Assembly (NCBI GenBank): GCA_017539565.1
Contig: JAFYCS010000008.1
Coordinates: 1 to 37,766 of the forward strand
Direction: 5' to 3'
Source: Lachnospiraceae bacterium
GTDB taxonomy: Bacteria > Bacillota > Clostridia > Lachnospirales > Lachnospiraceae
DNA length: 37,766 bases
Every line of letters begins with the position of its first letter. Within the stretch, counting starts at the first letter, position 1. Of this stretch, positions 24,631 to 32,917 are shown in pieces. A model generated the notes under the pieces. That model was not told the DNA's origin, searched no databases, and saw only the letters and a program-made list of their open reading frames with translations. Both the position numbers and the translations under genes were made by a program.

Positions 24631-25599
24631 ATGTTAGAATTTGACTTTGACAGTCCCAACATAACCATTGAGAAGATTTCCGACGACAAAAAGTACGGAA
24701 GATTCGTGATCGAGCCTCTTGAGAGAGGATATGGTATCACACTTGGCAATTCACTCCGCAGGATCATGTTATCCTCACTGCCCGGTGCGGCTGTGAGCCA
24801 GATAAAGATCGACGGTGTGATGCATGAGTTCTCAACCATCCCCGGTGTTAAAGAGGATGTACCCGAGATCATCATGAACATCAAGTCACTTGCCATCAAG
24901 GATGACAGTGAGAGCGATGAAGCTAAGAAGGGTTATATCAAAGCCGAGGGCAACGGAGTTATCCGTGCCGAGGACATTCAGTTTGATGATCCTGAAGTTT
25001 CAATTATCAATAAGGATCAGGTGATCGCTACCATCAGCGGCGCTAAGGATGCAAGCCTTAAGATGGATCTGATCGTAAGCAAGGGCCGCGGTTACACAGG
25101 CGCTGACAAGAATAAGCGTGAAGATCTGCCCGTTGGCAGCATAGCAGTAGATTCTATCTATACACCTGTTGAGCGTGTAAACATTGCGGTTGAGAATACC
25201 CGTGTAGGTCAGATCACCGATTATGACAAGCTTACCATGGATGTATGGACAAATGGTACCCTTACTCCCGATGAGGCAGTAAGCCTTGCAGCAAAGGTTC
25301 TGAGCGAGCACTTAAAGCTCTTCATCAACCTTTCCGATAAGGGTAAGCAGGCTCAGGTTCTTGTAAACCAGAGCGAGGATCGTGAGAAGCAGGCAATCTC
25401 ACTCAACATTGATGAGCTTGAGCTTTCCGTAAGATCCTTCAACTGCTTAAAGCGTGCAGGTATCAACACTGTTGAGGAGCTGTGCAACAAGACCTCAGAT
25501 GAGATGATGAAGGTTCGTAACCTTGGTAAGAAGTCTCTGGATGAGGTGCTTGAGAAGCTTAAGGAATTAGGCCTGCACCTTCGTGACAGCGAGGAATAA
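24631..25599 (+). CDS. rpoA: DNA-directed RNA polymerase subunit alpha
   Basis: The alpha dimer is the scaffold for polymerase assembly; its C-terminal domain contacts UP elements and activators. The 322 residues show [28 protein letters not shown] at the N-terminal domain and a helix-hairpin-helix C-terminal domain (about 250-315: [28 protein letters not shown]). Length and order are standard. AAAAGGAG precedes the ATG. Confidence 0.98.
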   Translation: MLEFDFDSPNITIEKISDDKKYGRFVIEPLERGYGITLGNSLRRIMLSSLPGAAVSQIKIDGVMHEFSTIPGVKEDVPEIIMNIKSLAIKDDSESDEAKKGYIKAEGNGVIRAEDIQFDDPEVSIINKDQVIATISGAKDASLKMDLIVSKGRGYTGADKNKREDLPVGSIAVDSIYTPVERVNIAVENTRVGQITDYDKLTMDVWTNGTLTPDEAVSLAAKVLSEHLKLFINLSDKGKQAQVLVNQSEDREKQAISLNIDELELSVRSFNCLKRAGINTVEELCNKTSDEMMKVRNLGKKSLDEVLEKLKELGLHLRDSEE

Positions 25600-25610
25600 G
25601 TAACGTAAAC

Positions 25611-25693
25611 GCATGCCCGGTAAGACCGATGAAGCGCGGTGCATGTATCAGACTCCCGGCATGACCGGTAAGCCCGAAGAGCGCGGCCGTGTA
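25611..25693 (+). repeat. Two imperfect direct repeats between rpoA and rplQ
   Basis: A unit of about 35 bases occurs twice, 25612-25646 and 25660-25693, offset by 48 bases; both start CATG-CCGGTAAG-CCGA and share GCGCGG. The first unit can fold as GCATGC 25611-25616 / GCATGT 25641-25646 with an inner ACCG 25625-25628 / CGGT 25637-25640. The repeats occupy the whole gap up to the rplQ ribosome site (AAAGGAG). Confidence 0.6.
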
Positions 25694-25717
25694 AGGAAAA
25701 GAAAGGAGTAAAAAGAA

Positions 25718-26254
25718 ATGGCAGAGTACAGAAAGTTAGGTAAGACATCTTCACAGAGAAAGGCACTTCTTCGTAACCAGGTGACCATGCTGATCCTCAA
25801 CGGACGCATCACCACCACCGAGGCACGTGCTAAGGAAGTTAAGAAGATCGCTGAGAAGATCATAGCACTGGGCATCAAGGAGAAGGACAATTACGAGACC
25901 GTAACTGTTAAGACCAAGGTTGCTCAGAAGGATAAAGACGGCAAGCGCGTTAAGGAAGAGAAGGACGGCAAGAAGGTTACCGTATATGATGAGGTAGAGA
26001 AGGAGATCAAGAAGGACAATCCTTCCCGCCTGCATGCACGTCACCAGATGCTGAGCATCTTCTACGACGTAAAAGAGGTTCCCGCAGAGCCTCAGGGCCG
26101 TAAGAAGAATACCAAGAAGGTTGATCTGTGTGCAAAGGTGTTCGACGAGATCGCACCCAAGTACGCTAACCGTAACGGTGGTTTCACCCGTATCGTAAAG
26201 ATCGGACCCCGCAAGGGCGACGCCGCTATGATGGTCATCCTTGAGCTGGTATAA
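25718..26254 (+). CDS. rplQ: 50S ribosomal protein L17, long form
   Basis: L17 lies near the tunnel exit of the large subunit. The opening is MAEYRKLGKTSSQRKALLRN and the end GGFTRIVKIGPRKGDAAMMVILEL. The total of 178 residues exceeds the usual 115-130 because of a charged Lys/Glu/Asp-rich insert (about 55-135). Such inserts are common in Lachnospiraceae L17. AAAGGAG precedes the ATG. Confidence 0.97.
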   Translation: MAEYRKLGKTSSQRKALLRNQVTMLILNGRITTTEARAKEVKKIAEKIIALGIKEKDNYETVTVKTKVAQKDKDGKRVKEEKDGKKVTVYDEVEKEIKKDNPSRLHARHQMLSIFYDVKEVPAEPQGRKKNTKKVDLCAKVFDEIAPKYANRNGGFTRIVKIGPRKGDAAMMVILELV

Positions 26255-26276
26255 ACCGGTAAAGATAAGTATTTTT

Positions 26277-26307
26277 AAAGGGGCACTCATATGAGTGTCC
26301 CTTTTTT
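26277..26307 (+). terminator. Intrinsic terminator after rplQ
   Basis: A near-perfect palindrome (GGGGCACTCAT 26280-26290, ATGAGTGTCCC 26291-26301, one G-U pair) is flanked by AAA before and a run of six Ts after. It closes the alpha ribosomal operon and separates it from the sortase cassette. Confidence 0.92.
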
Positions 26308-26335
26308 CAAATCAAAGGATATCCTGAGCCCGTCA

Positions 26336-26364
26336 TGTCATCCTGAGCGAAGCGAAGGATCTTA
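26336..26364 (+). repeat. Dispersed repeat, short form, copy C
   Basis: About 29 bases that match the two ends of the long element (opening TGTCATCCTGAGCG, closing GGATCTTA) without its central hairpin. An extra partial ATCCTGAGC lies at 26321-26329, perhaps a decayed neighbour copy. It ends eight bases before the sortase start, and its AAGGA (26355-26359) is the only ribosome-site-like sequence there. Confidence 0.75.
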
Positions 26365-26371
26365 AAAAATT

Positions 26372-27478
26372 ATGTCCTATCCTTTTGGCAAATACGAATT
26401 TGACGATATAACCGAATACATTGCGGCCAAGCGTGACAAAGCAAAGATCGATTCCCTGGAAAGGAATGGAAAGAGCAAAGCACAGATCGCAAAGAATATG
26501 AAGGAGCAGATCGCCCGTGAGGGGATATGCTTTGAGACTGTTGTGGGTGAAGACTTTTTAAAACAGCTGGATAAAGACAGCTTTACCCGTTCAGAGGAGC
26601 CGCAGGAAATATTCCATAAGGAGACAAAAGGAGAAAAGCAGAGAAGGCGTGCCAAGCATATACTGCTCATCCCCTTATACCTTCTCCTTATGCTTGCGCT
26701 GGGGATAGGGATACTGTGGCTGAAAAAAGCCGATGAGAGTGAAAAGAATATAGAGGATTTAAGGCAGCGTGCCATGGCAACGCCTACTGTGGCACCTACT
26801 AAGCCTGCGGCCGAGCTGGTGGGAGTTGATGATGAACTTCCCACAGAGCCTGAAGCAAGCCCTACAGAGGCTGTTTATGAGGAGCCTAAGCCCCTGGAGA
26901 TACTGCCCCGTTTTAAGGAACTGTATGAGGAGAATAACGATCTGGCAGGATGGCTTACGATAGAAGGGACGGTAATTGACTATCCCGTCATGTATAAAGA
27001 AGACGATAACGATTTTTATCTTTCACATAATTTCAATAAAGACAGTGATATAAACGGCCTGCTGGTACTGGATAAGCGCTGCGAGCGCGACGGCAGCGGC
27101 AGGAACATGCTGATACACGGACACCATATGAGGAACGGCTCAATGTTCGGCAGCCTTACCAAATATGAAGATGAAGCATACTTTAAGGAGCATCCCGTGA
27201 TCACCTTCAGTACGCTTTATGAAGAACGGCAATACGAAATATTTGCAGTTTTTAAGTCTTCGGTGTATGATGAAGAGACGGATGACATAAAATTTTACGA
27301 CTTTATAGATATTCAGACCAGGGAGGACTTTAATACCTATATCAGGAGCGCCCTGGATGACTCTTTATATGATACAGGAGTGCGCCCGTACTGGGGCGAT
27401 AAGCTCTTAAGCCTGTCCACCTGTGAATACTCAAAAGAGAACGGCAGGCTGGTGGTAGTGGGGAGAGAAGTTAAATGA
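26372..27478 (+). CDS. Class B sortase
   Basis: This is a membrane transpeptidase that cuts a C-terminal sorting motif and links the protein to the cell wall. Of 368 residues, about 1-94 are a charged cytoplasmic part, 95-117 a membrane helix (HILLIPLYLLLMLALGIGIL), then a Pro/Thr/Glu spacer and the sortase domain from about 180. Catalytic features are GHHMRNGSMFGSL (His251/252), Cys351 in SLSTC and Arg359 in GRLVVVGR, the class B arrangement. The long N-terminal cytoplasmic part is unusual. It overlaps the next gene by four bases, which marks that gene as its partner. No promoter is visible after the rplQ terminator. Confidence 0.92.
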   Translation: MSYPFGKYEFDDITEYIAAKRDKAKIDSLERNGKSKAQIAKNMKEQIAREGICFETVVGEDFLKQLDKDSFTRSEEPQEIFHKETKGEKQRRRAKHILLIPLYLLLMLALGIGILWLKKADESEKNIEDLRQRAMATPTVAPTKPAAELVGVDDELPTEPEASPTEAVYEEPKPLEILPRFKELYEENNDLAGWLTIEGTVIDYPVMYKEDDNDFYLSHNFNKDSDINGLLVLDKRCERDGSGRNMLIHGHHMRNGSMFGSLTKYEDEAYFKEHPVITFSTLYEERQYEIFAVFKSSVYDEETDDIKFYDFIDIQTREDFNTYIRSALDDSLYDTGVRPYWGDKLLSLSTCEYSKENGRLVVVGREVK

Positions 27479-29529
27479 ACAGGAAGTATATTCTTTTAAG
27501 AAGAATACTGGGTATATCAACCATATTGCTGGGTCTGCTGATCGCTATCCTGCCTATGTTCGGTAGGGCGGCTGTCATCGTAGACGTTGACATCTGGTAT
27601 GATGACTATAAATACCAAATGCCTGAAAAGATAAGAGCTACCCTTGAAATGGAAGATGTATATAATGAGCGACCGTTATTATATATATATACTGAAGAAA
27701 AAAGGGATGAAGATATAACGGAGCTTTCCCAATACTGTAATGTTATTGATTATGCCAAGATAGGGATGGCCATGTATGAACAGGGCGGAGTGGGGAATAC
27801 GCCGGCTGATGTGGATGTTGAAGTTCCGGATGTGACTTTTATCAGTTGTTCACTCACTATACCGGACCCTCTATGGAAAGAGAAAGATACTCCTGGCTTG
27901 AAGGTGTTCGGAAGAAAAAAAGGTGAGCCACTGAACCCTGTTGAGTATAGTCTTAATGATTATTATATTATGATGAATCTGAAAGACTTTTTTGAAATGG
28001 ATCTTTTTGTTGTCCAGTCGGAAGAAGAAGATCCTACCGATACTCCTACCCCTACCACAGCAGCTACCCCTTCCACGGTACAGAGGCCTACGGTAACGCC
28101 TACGCCCGCGCGTATACCTACCAATACACCTACGCCTACAACGGTACCGGTAAGGATCCCGGCAATCGATGACCAGAGAAAGGACAGGAGTGATACCAAG
28201 GGTATCAGCAGCTTCGTATACGGCGGCAGTGTTCCCAACAGTATACTGATAATACGTGACAGTGACGGTGTGAGCATCAAACGTATAGTAGTGCTCCGTA
28301 AGGGCATGATCCTGAAGCCCTGGTATATCCGTCTTGTAGACGAGAATAAAAGGGATATCACCGATTTTAAGAGTATCACTATAACCCTTCCCATACCTGA
28401 GACTATGAATCTTAACAAGGGCAGGGTAGTGATGGTTGGTAAGCGCAGGAACGGTAAGCTTCAGACCTTTGATACCAAGATCGTGACCAAGAACGGATTT
28501 AACTGTGCGGAATTCACCACAGATTATTTCTCCGATTACGAATACGGCATGCTTTATACTCCCGATGACGGAGGCGAAGATGAAAATAAGCTGACCGTCA
28601 GCGATGAGCGCGAAGATAAGGAAGGCACAGAGCACATAGACGGATCCGTGACAGAAGGCAGCGGCAAAAGAACCCTGCATATCGCTGATTCCGACGGTGT
28701 TATCATACTGCGCCGCATAGTCTGGAAGGCCGGAATGATATTAAAGCCTTACCGTATATGGATAACCGATGAAGCAGGTAATAATGTCGACGAATTCGGC
28801 ACCCTCACGGTCACCCTTCCCCTGCCCGCAGATATGGATCCCGAGAAGGGAGTCCTGCGTGTTGTAGGCAGCACTAAAGATAATGATACCGATGACTTTG
28901 TGCCGGAGATCATAAAGAACGATGACGGTACATACAGTGTCCGCTTTTCAACGGATTATTTTTCGGACAATGAATACGGTCTGGTTTATACACCCTTTGA
29001 TCTGGAACCTGATGTGACGGCAACACCCACTGCTACGGGAACACCTACACCTACCATACAGGCGACGGCAACGCCCACTCTGAGCCCCACACCTTATTCC
29101 AATGTGACGGCTACACCTACCCAAAAGGCTCCCACAAAGCCTGCGGATGTTGTTATTGTTACATCAACGACTACACCCACACCCAAGCCACCTACTCCTA
29201 CGGAAGGAAACGGCGGCGGTGATAACGGCGGAGATAACGGTGGCGGCGGTAATAACGGCCGCGGCAGAACACCCATAGTCACACCTAAGGGCGGCATGTT
29301 TTACGAAAACGGCCTTAGTATGAACTATGCATCTACAGGCAATACCGGCAACGGAAAGACAGGCGGCCAGACAGCGGTAAAGGGCAGTGGTACCGGCGCA
29401 AAGGGCAGTAATGCCAAGGATATGCCCAAGACCGGCATGGCTGACGTTCCCCGTATGCTCGCGGTGATCATCCTTATCACCTTAGGCTGCATACAGCTGG
29501 TCAGCACGATACCTGTTAAAAAGGATTGA
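27475..29529 (+). CDS. Cell-wall-anchored surface protein with MPKTG sorting signal, two tandem domains and Thr/Pro linkers
   Basis: This is the probable substrate of the sortase encoded just before it. The 684 residues begin with an N-terminal export helix (about 9-33, ILGISTILLGLLIAILP), a domain to about 180, and a Thr/Pro-rich linker (about 184-225). Two homologous domains follow (256-364 and 399-509, sharing SDGV...RIV, GMILKP and FSTDYFSD-EYG-VYTP). A second Thr/Pro linker, a Gly/Asn/Asp stretch and the sorting signal complete it: MPKTG (650-654), a hydrophobic span (about 661-678) and the tail KKD. Function is unknown; adhesion or wall display fits the build. MPKTG resembles the (S/P)PxTG motifs used by clostridial class B sortases. 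Confidence 0.88.
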   Translation: MNRKYILLRRILGISTILLGLLIAILPMFGRAAVIVDVDIWYDDYKYQMPEKIRATLEMEDVYNERPLLYIYTEEKRDEDITELSQYCNVIDYAKIGMAMYEQGGVGNTPADVDVEVPDVTFISCSLTIPDPLWKEKDTPGLKVFGRKKGEPLNPVEYSLNDYYIMMNLKDFFEMDLFVVQSEEEDPTDTPTPTTAATPSTVQRPTVTPTPARIPTNTPTPTTVPVRIPAIDDQRKDRSDTKGISSFVYGGSVPNSILIIRDSDGVSIKRIVVLRKGMILKPWYIRLVDENKRDITDFKSITITLPIPETMNLNKGRVVMVGKRRNGKLQTFDTKIVTKNGFNCAEFTTDYFSDYEYGMLYTPDDGGEDENKLTVSDEREDKEGTEHIDGSVTEGSGKRTLHIADSDGVIILRRIVWKAGMILKPYRIWITDEAGNNVDEFGTLTVTLPLPADMDPEKGVLRVVGSTKDNDTDDFVPEIIKNDDGTYSVRFSTDYFSDNEYGLVYTPFDLEPDVTATPTATGTPTPTIQATATPTLSPTPYSNVTATPTQKAPTKPADVVIVTSTTTPTPKPPTPTEGNGGGDNGGDNGGGGNNGRGRTPIVTPKGGMFYENGLSMNYASTGNTGNGKTGGQTAVKGSGTGAKGSNAKDMPKTGMADVPRMLAVIILITLGCIQLVSTIPVKKD

Positions 29530-29551
29530 CCGGGTATACCGGATACAGTAT

Positions 29552-30475
29552 ATGAAAAAGAAGAACAAGGAAGCAGCACCTTCTGCTAAGAGAAAAGTTT
29601 CATCTTTCCTGAGTATCAGGAATCTCAAATATGAATATATCCGCAGGGATGAAGAGAACAATGTTGAGGGCATTACCACGGCAGTGGATGATGTCTCTCT
29701 TGATGTTAAAGAAGGCGAGTTCATCGCCATCCTGGGGCATAACGGTTCGGGCAAATCCACACTGGCAAAGCATATCAATGCAATACTCTTTCCCGAAGAG
29801 GGAGAGGTGATACTTGACGGCATGGATACGAAAGACGAGGAGAAACTCCTTGATATACGCCGTACAGCCGGTATGGTCTTTCAGAATCCCGATAACCAGA
29901 TAATAGGCCAGGTGGTAGATGAGGATGTTGCTTTCGGGCCGGAGAACATGGGAATCCCCACTGATGAGATAGCGCAGCGTGTGGAGGAGAGTTTAAAGAC
30001 CCTTGGCATGTGGGATTACAGGGATTCATCACCCAACCGCTTATCGGGCGGACAGAAGCAGAGGGTATCCATAGCCTCTGTCATAGCCATGCATCCCAAG
30101 TGCATCATACTGGATGAGCCTACGGCCATGCTGGATCCCAGAGGCCGATATGAGGTAATCCGTGCAGCCAGGGCGCTTAATGAGGTAGAGGGTATCACTA
30201 TCATACTCATCACCCATTACATGGAGGAAGTCATCCACGCCCACAGGGTTTTTGTTATGGACAAGGGCAGGGTAAAGATGGAGGGCACTCCCCGTGAGAT
30301 ATTCTCCCGTGTGCAGGAGCTTAAGGAGATGCGCCTCACCGTTCCGCAGGTGACAGAGCTCGCCTGGGAACTTAAGAAATCCGGCCTGCGTATACCGGAT
30401 GGAATACTTACAAGAGAAGAACTGGTAAAAGAAATATTAAAGTTAGTGTCATCCCGAACGGGAGTGTCATCCTGA
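29552..30475 (+). CDS. ecfA1: ECF transporter ATPase A1
   Basis: This is one of the two ATPases that energise group II ECF importers for vitamins and metals. It has 307 residues: Walker A GHNGSGKST (62-70), the ECF-specific Q-loop FQNPDNQ, signature NRLSGGQKQR, Walker B CIILDEPTAMLDP and switch ITHYMEE. The N-terminus has a basic extension of about 20 residues (KKKNKEAAPSAKRK). No clear ribosome site is seen in the 22-base gap. The last residues (SSRTGVSS) and the stop are encoded by copy D of the dispersed repeat. Confidence 0.95.
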   Translation: MKKKNKEAAPSAKRKVSSFLSIRNLKYEYIRRDEENNVEGITTAVDDVSLDVKEGEFIAILGHNGSGKSTLAKHINAILFPEEGEVILDGMDTKDEEKLLDIRRTAGMVFQNPDNQIIGQVVDEDVAFGPENMGIPTDEIAQRVEESLKTLGMWDYRDSSPNRLSGGQKQRVSIASVIAMHPKCIILDEPTAMLDPRGRYEVIRAARALNEVEGITIILITHYMEEVIHAHRVFVMDKGRVKMEGTPREIFSRVQELKEMRLTVPQVTELAWELKKSGLRIPDGILTREELVKEILKLVSSRTGVSS

Positions 30476-30495
30476 GCGAAGCGAAGGATCTTATA
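30447..30495 (+). repeat. Dispersed repeat, short form, copy D, with a partial second unit
   Basis: A short-form copy (30465-30492, opening TGTCATCCTGAGCG, closing GGATCTT) is preceded by a partial related unit (TGTCATCCCGAACGGGA, 30447-30463). The element begins inside ecfA1 and provides its stop codon (TGA 30473-30475), then fills the gap before ecfA2. Confidence 0.75.
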
Positions 30496-30506
30496 CATAA
30501 AACACC

Positions 30507-31361
30507 ATGAACGAGTACAAGCTGATCGCCGATCATTTAATCTACGAATACAACAAAGGCACCGCCCAGGCACGCAAGGCCCTGGACGATGTCAGTTTTG
30601 TGCTGCGTTCGGGAGAGTTCGTAGGGCTAATCGGTCATACCGGTTCAGGCAAGTCCACTCTGGTGCAGCACCTGGTGGCCCTGCTTAAACCTGACAGCGG
30701 CACCATCTATTATGAAGGCGCCGATATCTTTGAGAAGGATTACAACAGAAAGGCCCTTCGCGGAAAGGTGGGCCTGGTATTCCAGTATCCGGAGTACCAG
30801 CTTTTTGAGGAGACGGTACTCAGCGAAGTGAGCTACGGGCCTAAGAATATGGGCATGGATAAGAAGGAGGCGGAGCTGGCGGCATATGCGGCCATCAAGC
30901 GCGTGGGACTGGAGGATGAATGTTTTGACCAGTCACCCTTTGACCTGTCCGGAGGACAGAAGAGGCGCGTTGCCATAGCTTCGGTACTGGCGATGAAGCC
31001 GGAGATACTCATACTGGATGAGCCGACAGCGGGGCTCGATCCTGCAGGCAGGACAGAACTGCTGGATATGATAAAGGAACTTAAGGATAAAGAAGGTATC
31101 ACCATAGTACTGGTGAGCCATTCCATGGATGATGTGGCGGAAGCTGCTGACCGTATCATCGTAATGGATAAGGGTAAGATAATATATGATGATGAACCCA
31201 GGGCGGTGTTCACGCATATAGAGGAGCTGGAAGCCATGGGGCTGGGAGCGCCCGAGATGAGCTATGTGCTGCATGAACTGAAAGCTGCGGGCCTGCCGGT
31301 AGATGTTAATGCCATTACCCTTAAAGAAGCAAAAGAAGAGATCTTGAGGGCACTGGCTTGA
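30507..31361 (+). CDS. ecfA2: ECF transporter ATPase A2
   Basis: This is the second ECF ATPase, pairing with EcfA1. It has 284 residues: Walker A GHTGSGKST (43-51), Q-loop FQYPEYQLFEE typical of EcfA2, signature DLSGGQKRR, Walker B ILILDEPTAGLDP and switch SHSMDD. The 31-base gap after ecfA1 is mostly repeat DNA and shows no good ribosome site. The stop overlaps the ecfT start. Confidence 0.96.
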   Translation: MNEYKLIADHLIYEYNKGTAQARKALDDVSFVLRSGEFVGLIGHTGSGKSTLVQHLVALLKPDSGTIYYEGADIFEKDYNRKALRGKVGLVFQYPEYQLFEETVLSEVSYGPKNMGMDKKEAELAAYAAIKRVGLEDECFDQSPFDLSGGQKRRVAIASVLAMKPEILILDEPTAGLDPAGRTELLDMIKELKDKEGITIVLVSHSMDDVAEAADRIIVMDKGKIIYDDEPRAVFTHIEELEAMGLGAPEMSYVLHELKAAGLPVDVNAITLKEAKEEILRALA

Positions 31362-32164
31362 TAAGGGATATAACACTGGGACAATATTATCAGGCAGATT
31401 CTGTCGTGCACAGACTGGATCCCCGGACCAAGCTTCTGGGGACGCTGGTTTATCTCATAAGCCTGTTTGTTTTTACAAAAGCCTGGGTGTTTGTGGCGGC
31501 GGCAACGTTTTTACTGATATGCATTTTCTTATCAAAGGTGCCGTTCTCATATATGCTTAAGGGATTAAAGCCTATACTGTTCATACTGCTGTTTACACTG
31601 GTGCTGAACATGCTCTTTACCAAGGGAACGGTACTGGTCAGCTGGTGGAAGTTCAGCATCACTGAGGAAGGCTTAAAGCAGGCAGGCTATATGGGAACAA
31701 GACTTATCCTTCTCATACTGGGCTCAAACCTGATGACACTGACCACTACGCCTACCAGGCTTACCAACGCCATGGAGCACGTGATGAAACCGCTGAAGGT
31801 GATCCATGTGCCTGTGCATGAGATAGCAATGATGATGAGCATCGCGCTGCGTTTTATCCCGATCCTTCTTGAAGAGACTGACAGGATAATGAAAGCACAG
31901 TTAGCAAGAGGAGCGGATTTTGAGAGCGGCAATATCATCAAGAAAGCCAAGAGCTTTATCCCGGTTCTGGTGCCGCTTTTTATATCGGCTTTCCGCCGTG
32001 CCAACGATCTGGCCATGGCGATGGAAGCACGCTGTTATCATGGCGGCAACGGACGTACACAGTACAGGCCGCTGAAATATAAGGGCCGCGACTTTGCGGC
32101 ATACATACTGCTCCTTATTTATCTGGCAGCGGTAATAGTTATCGGAAAGTTTTTGAATCTATGA
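31358..32164 (+). CDS. ecfT: ECF transporter transmembrane protein T
   Basis: EcfT couples the ATPases to exchangeable S components. It has 268 residues, opening with RDITLGQYYQADSVVHRLDPRTK, with several membrane helices and the ATPase-coupling motifs AQLARGADF and AMEARCYHGG. A TTG start at 31358 is chosen: GAGGG (31346-31350) lies seven bases upstream, it overlaps the ecfA2 stop (TTGA), and the family's conserved N-terminus begins right there. No S-component gene is nearby, as expected for a shared group II module. Confidence 0.94.
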   Translation: MIRDITLGQYYQADSVVHRLDPRTKLLGTLVYLISLFVFTKAWVFVAAATFLLICIFLSKVPFSYMLKGLKPILFILLFTLVLNMLFTKGTVLVSWWKFSITEEGLKQAGYMGTRLILLILGSNLMTLTTTPTRLTNAMEHVMKPLKVIHVPVHEIAMMMSIALRFIPILLEETDRIMKAQLARGADFESGNIIKKAKSFIPVLVPLFISAFRRANDLAMAMEARCYHGGNGRTQYRPLKYKGRDFAAYILLLIYLAAVIVIGKFLNL

Positions 32165-32916
32165 GAAGGGTACTGATAAGAGTTGCCTATGACGGCAGCG
32201 CCTATCACGGCTGGATGCAGCTGGAGGGCGTAGTCACGGTGGCGGGAAAAATAAATGAAGCATTATCCTCATTGTGCGGCGAGCCAATAGAGCTTATAGG
32301 CGGCAGCAGGACAGATGCGGGAGTGCATGCCATGGATAACGTCGCCGTCTTTGATGTGCCCGACAGCAGGCTTATACCTGCGGAGAAGATCCCCGGGGCG
32401 CTTAATGTAAGGCTTCCGGAGGATATAAGGATAAAGAGCGGAGTTGAGGTGCCGGCGGATTTCCATCCCAGGCACTGCGATACCGTAAAGACATACGAAT
32501 ACAGGATATTAAATTCGAAGCTGCAGGATCCGCTGCGCAGGCAGTATACAAGGTGGGTGAGGCACGAACTGGATGAGGATGCGATGCATGATGCAGCCCA
32601 GGCGCTTGTCGGAGAGCATGACTTCACATCGTTCTGCAGCGTCCATGCCCAGAGCAATACCCGTGTAAGGACCATCTATGATGCATCGGTGGTCAGGCAG
32701 GCGGATGAGATAGCCATAAGGGTATCCGGCAACGGCTTTCTCTACAACATGGTACGCATTATCGCAGGCACGCTTATAGAGGTGGGAGAGGGCCGCAGAA
32801 AAGCGGAGGATATGGCAGGTATAATAGAGGCAAAGGACCGCGGGGCAGCGGGCATCACCGCACCGCCCCAGGGCCTGTGTCTTATGGAATACAGATTTGT
32901 AAATGAGGATTTCTGA
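32161..32916 (+). CDS. truA: tRNA pseudouridine(38-40) synthase
   Basis: TruA converts uridines 38-40 in the anticodon arm to pseudouridine. It has 251 residues. The catalytic Asp52 lies in GGSRTDAGVHA, and GNGFLYNMVRIIAGTL near the C-terminus is conserved. The sequence YDGSAYHGWM at the N-terminus replaces the common YxGWQ with YHGWM. It overlaps ecfT by four bases, the usual ecf-truA arrangement. Confidence 0.96.
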   Translation: MRRVLIRVAYDGSAYHGWMQLEGVVTVAGKINEALSSLCGEPIELIGGSRTDAGVHAMDNVAVFDVPDSRLIPAEKIPGALNVRLPEDIRIKSGVEVPADFHPRHCDTVKTYEYRILNSKLQDPLRRQYTRWVRHELDEDAMHDAAQALVGEHDFTSFCSVHAQSNTRVRTIYDASVVRQADEIAIRVSGNGFLYNMVRIIAGTLIEVGEGRRKAEDMAGIIEAKDRGAAGITAPPQGLCLMEYRFVNEDF

Positions 32917-32917
32917 T

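Noticed and set aside
27871-28680. A 269-codon minus-strand frame opposite the surface protein
   Set aside because: Low-complexity Arg/Tyr/His sequence mirroring the Thr/Pro repeats; no start signal or family match.
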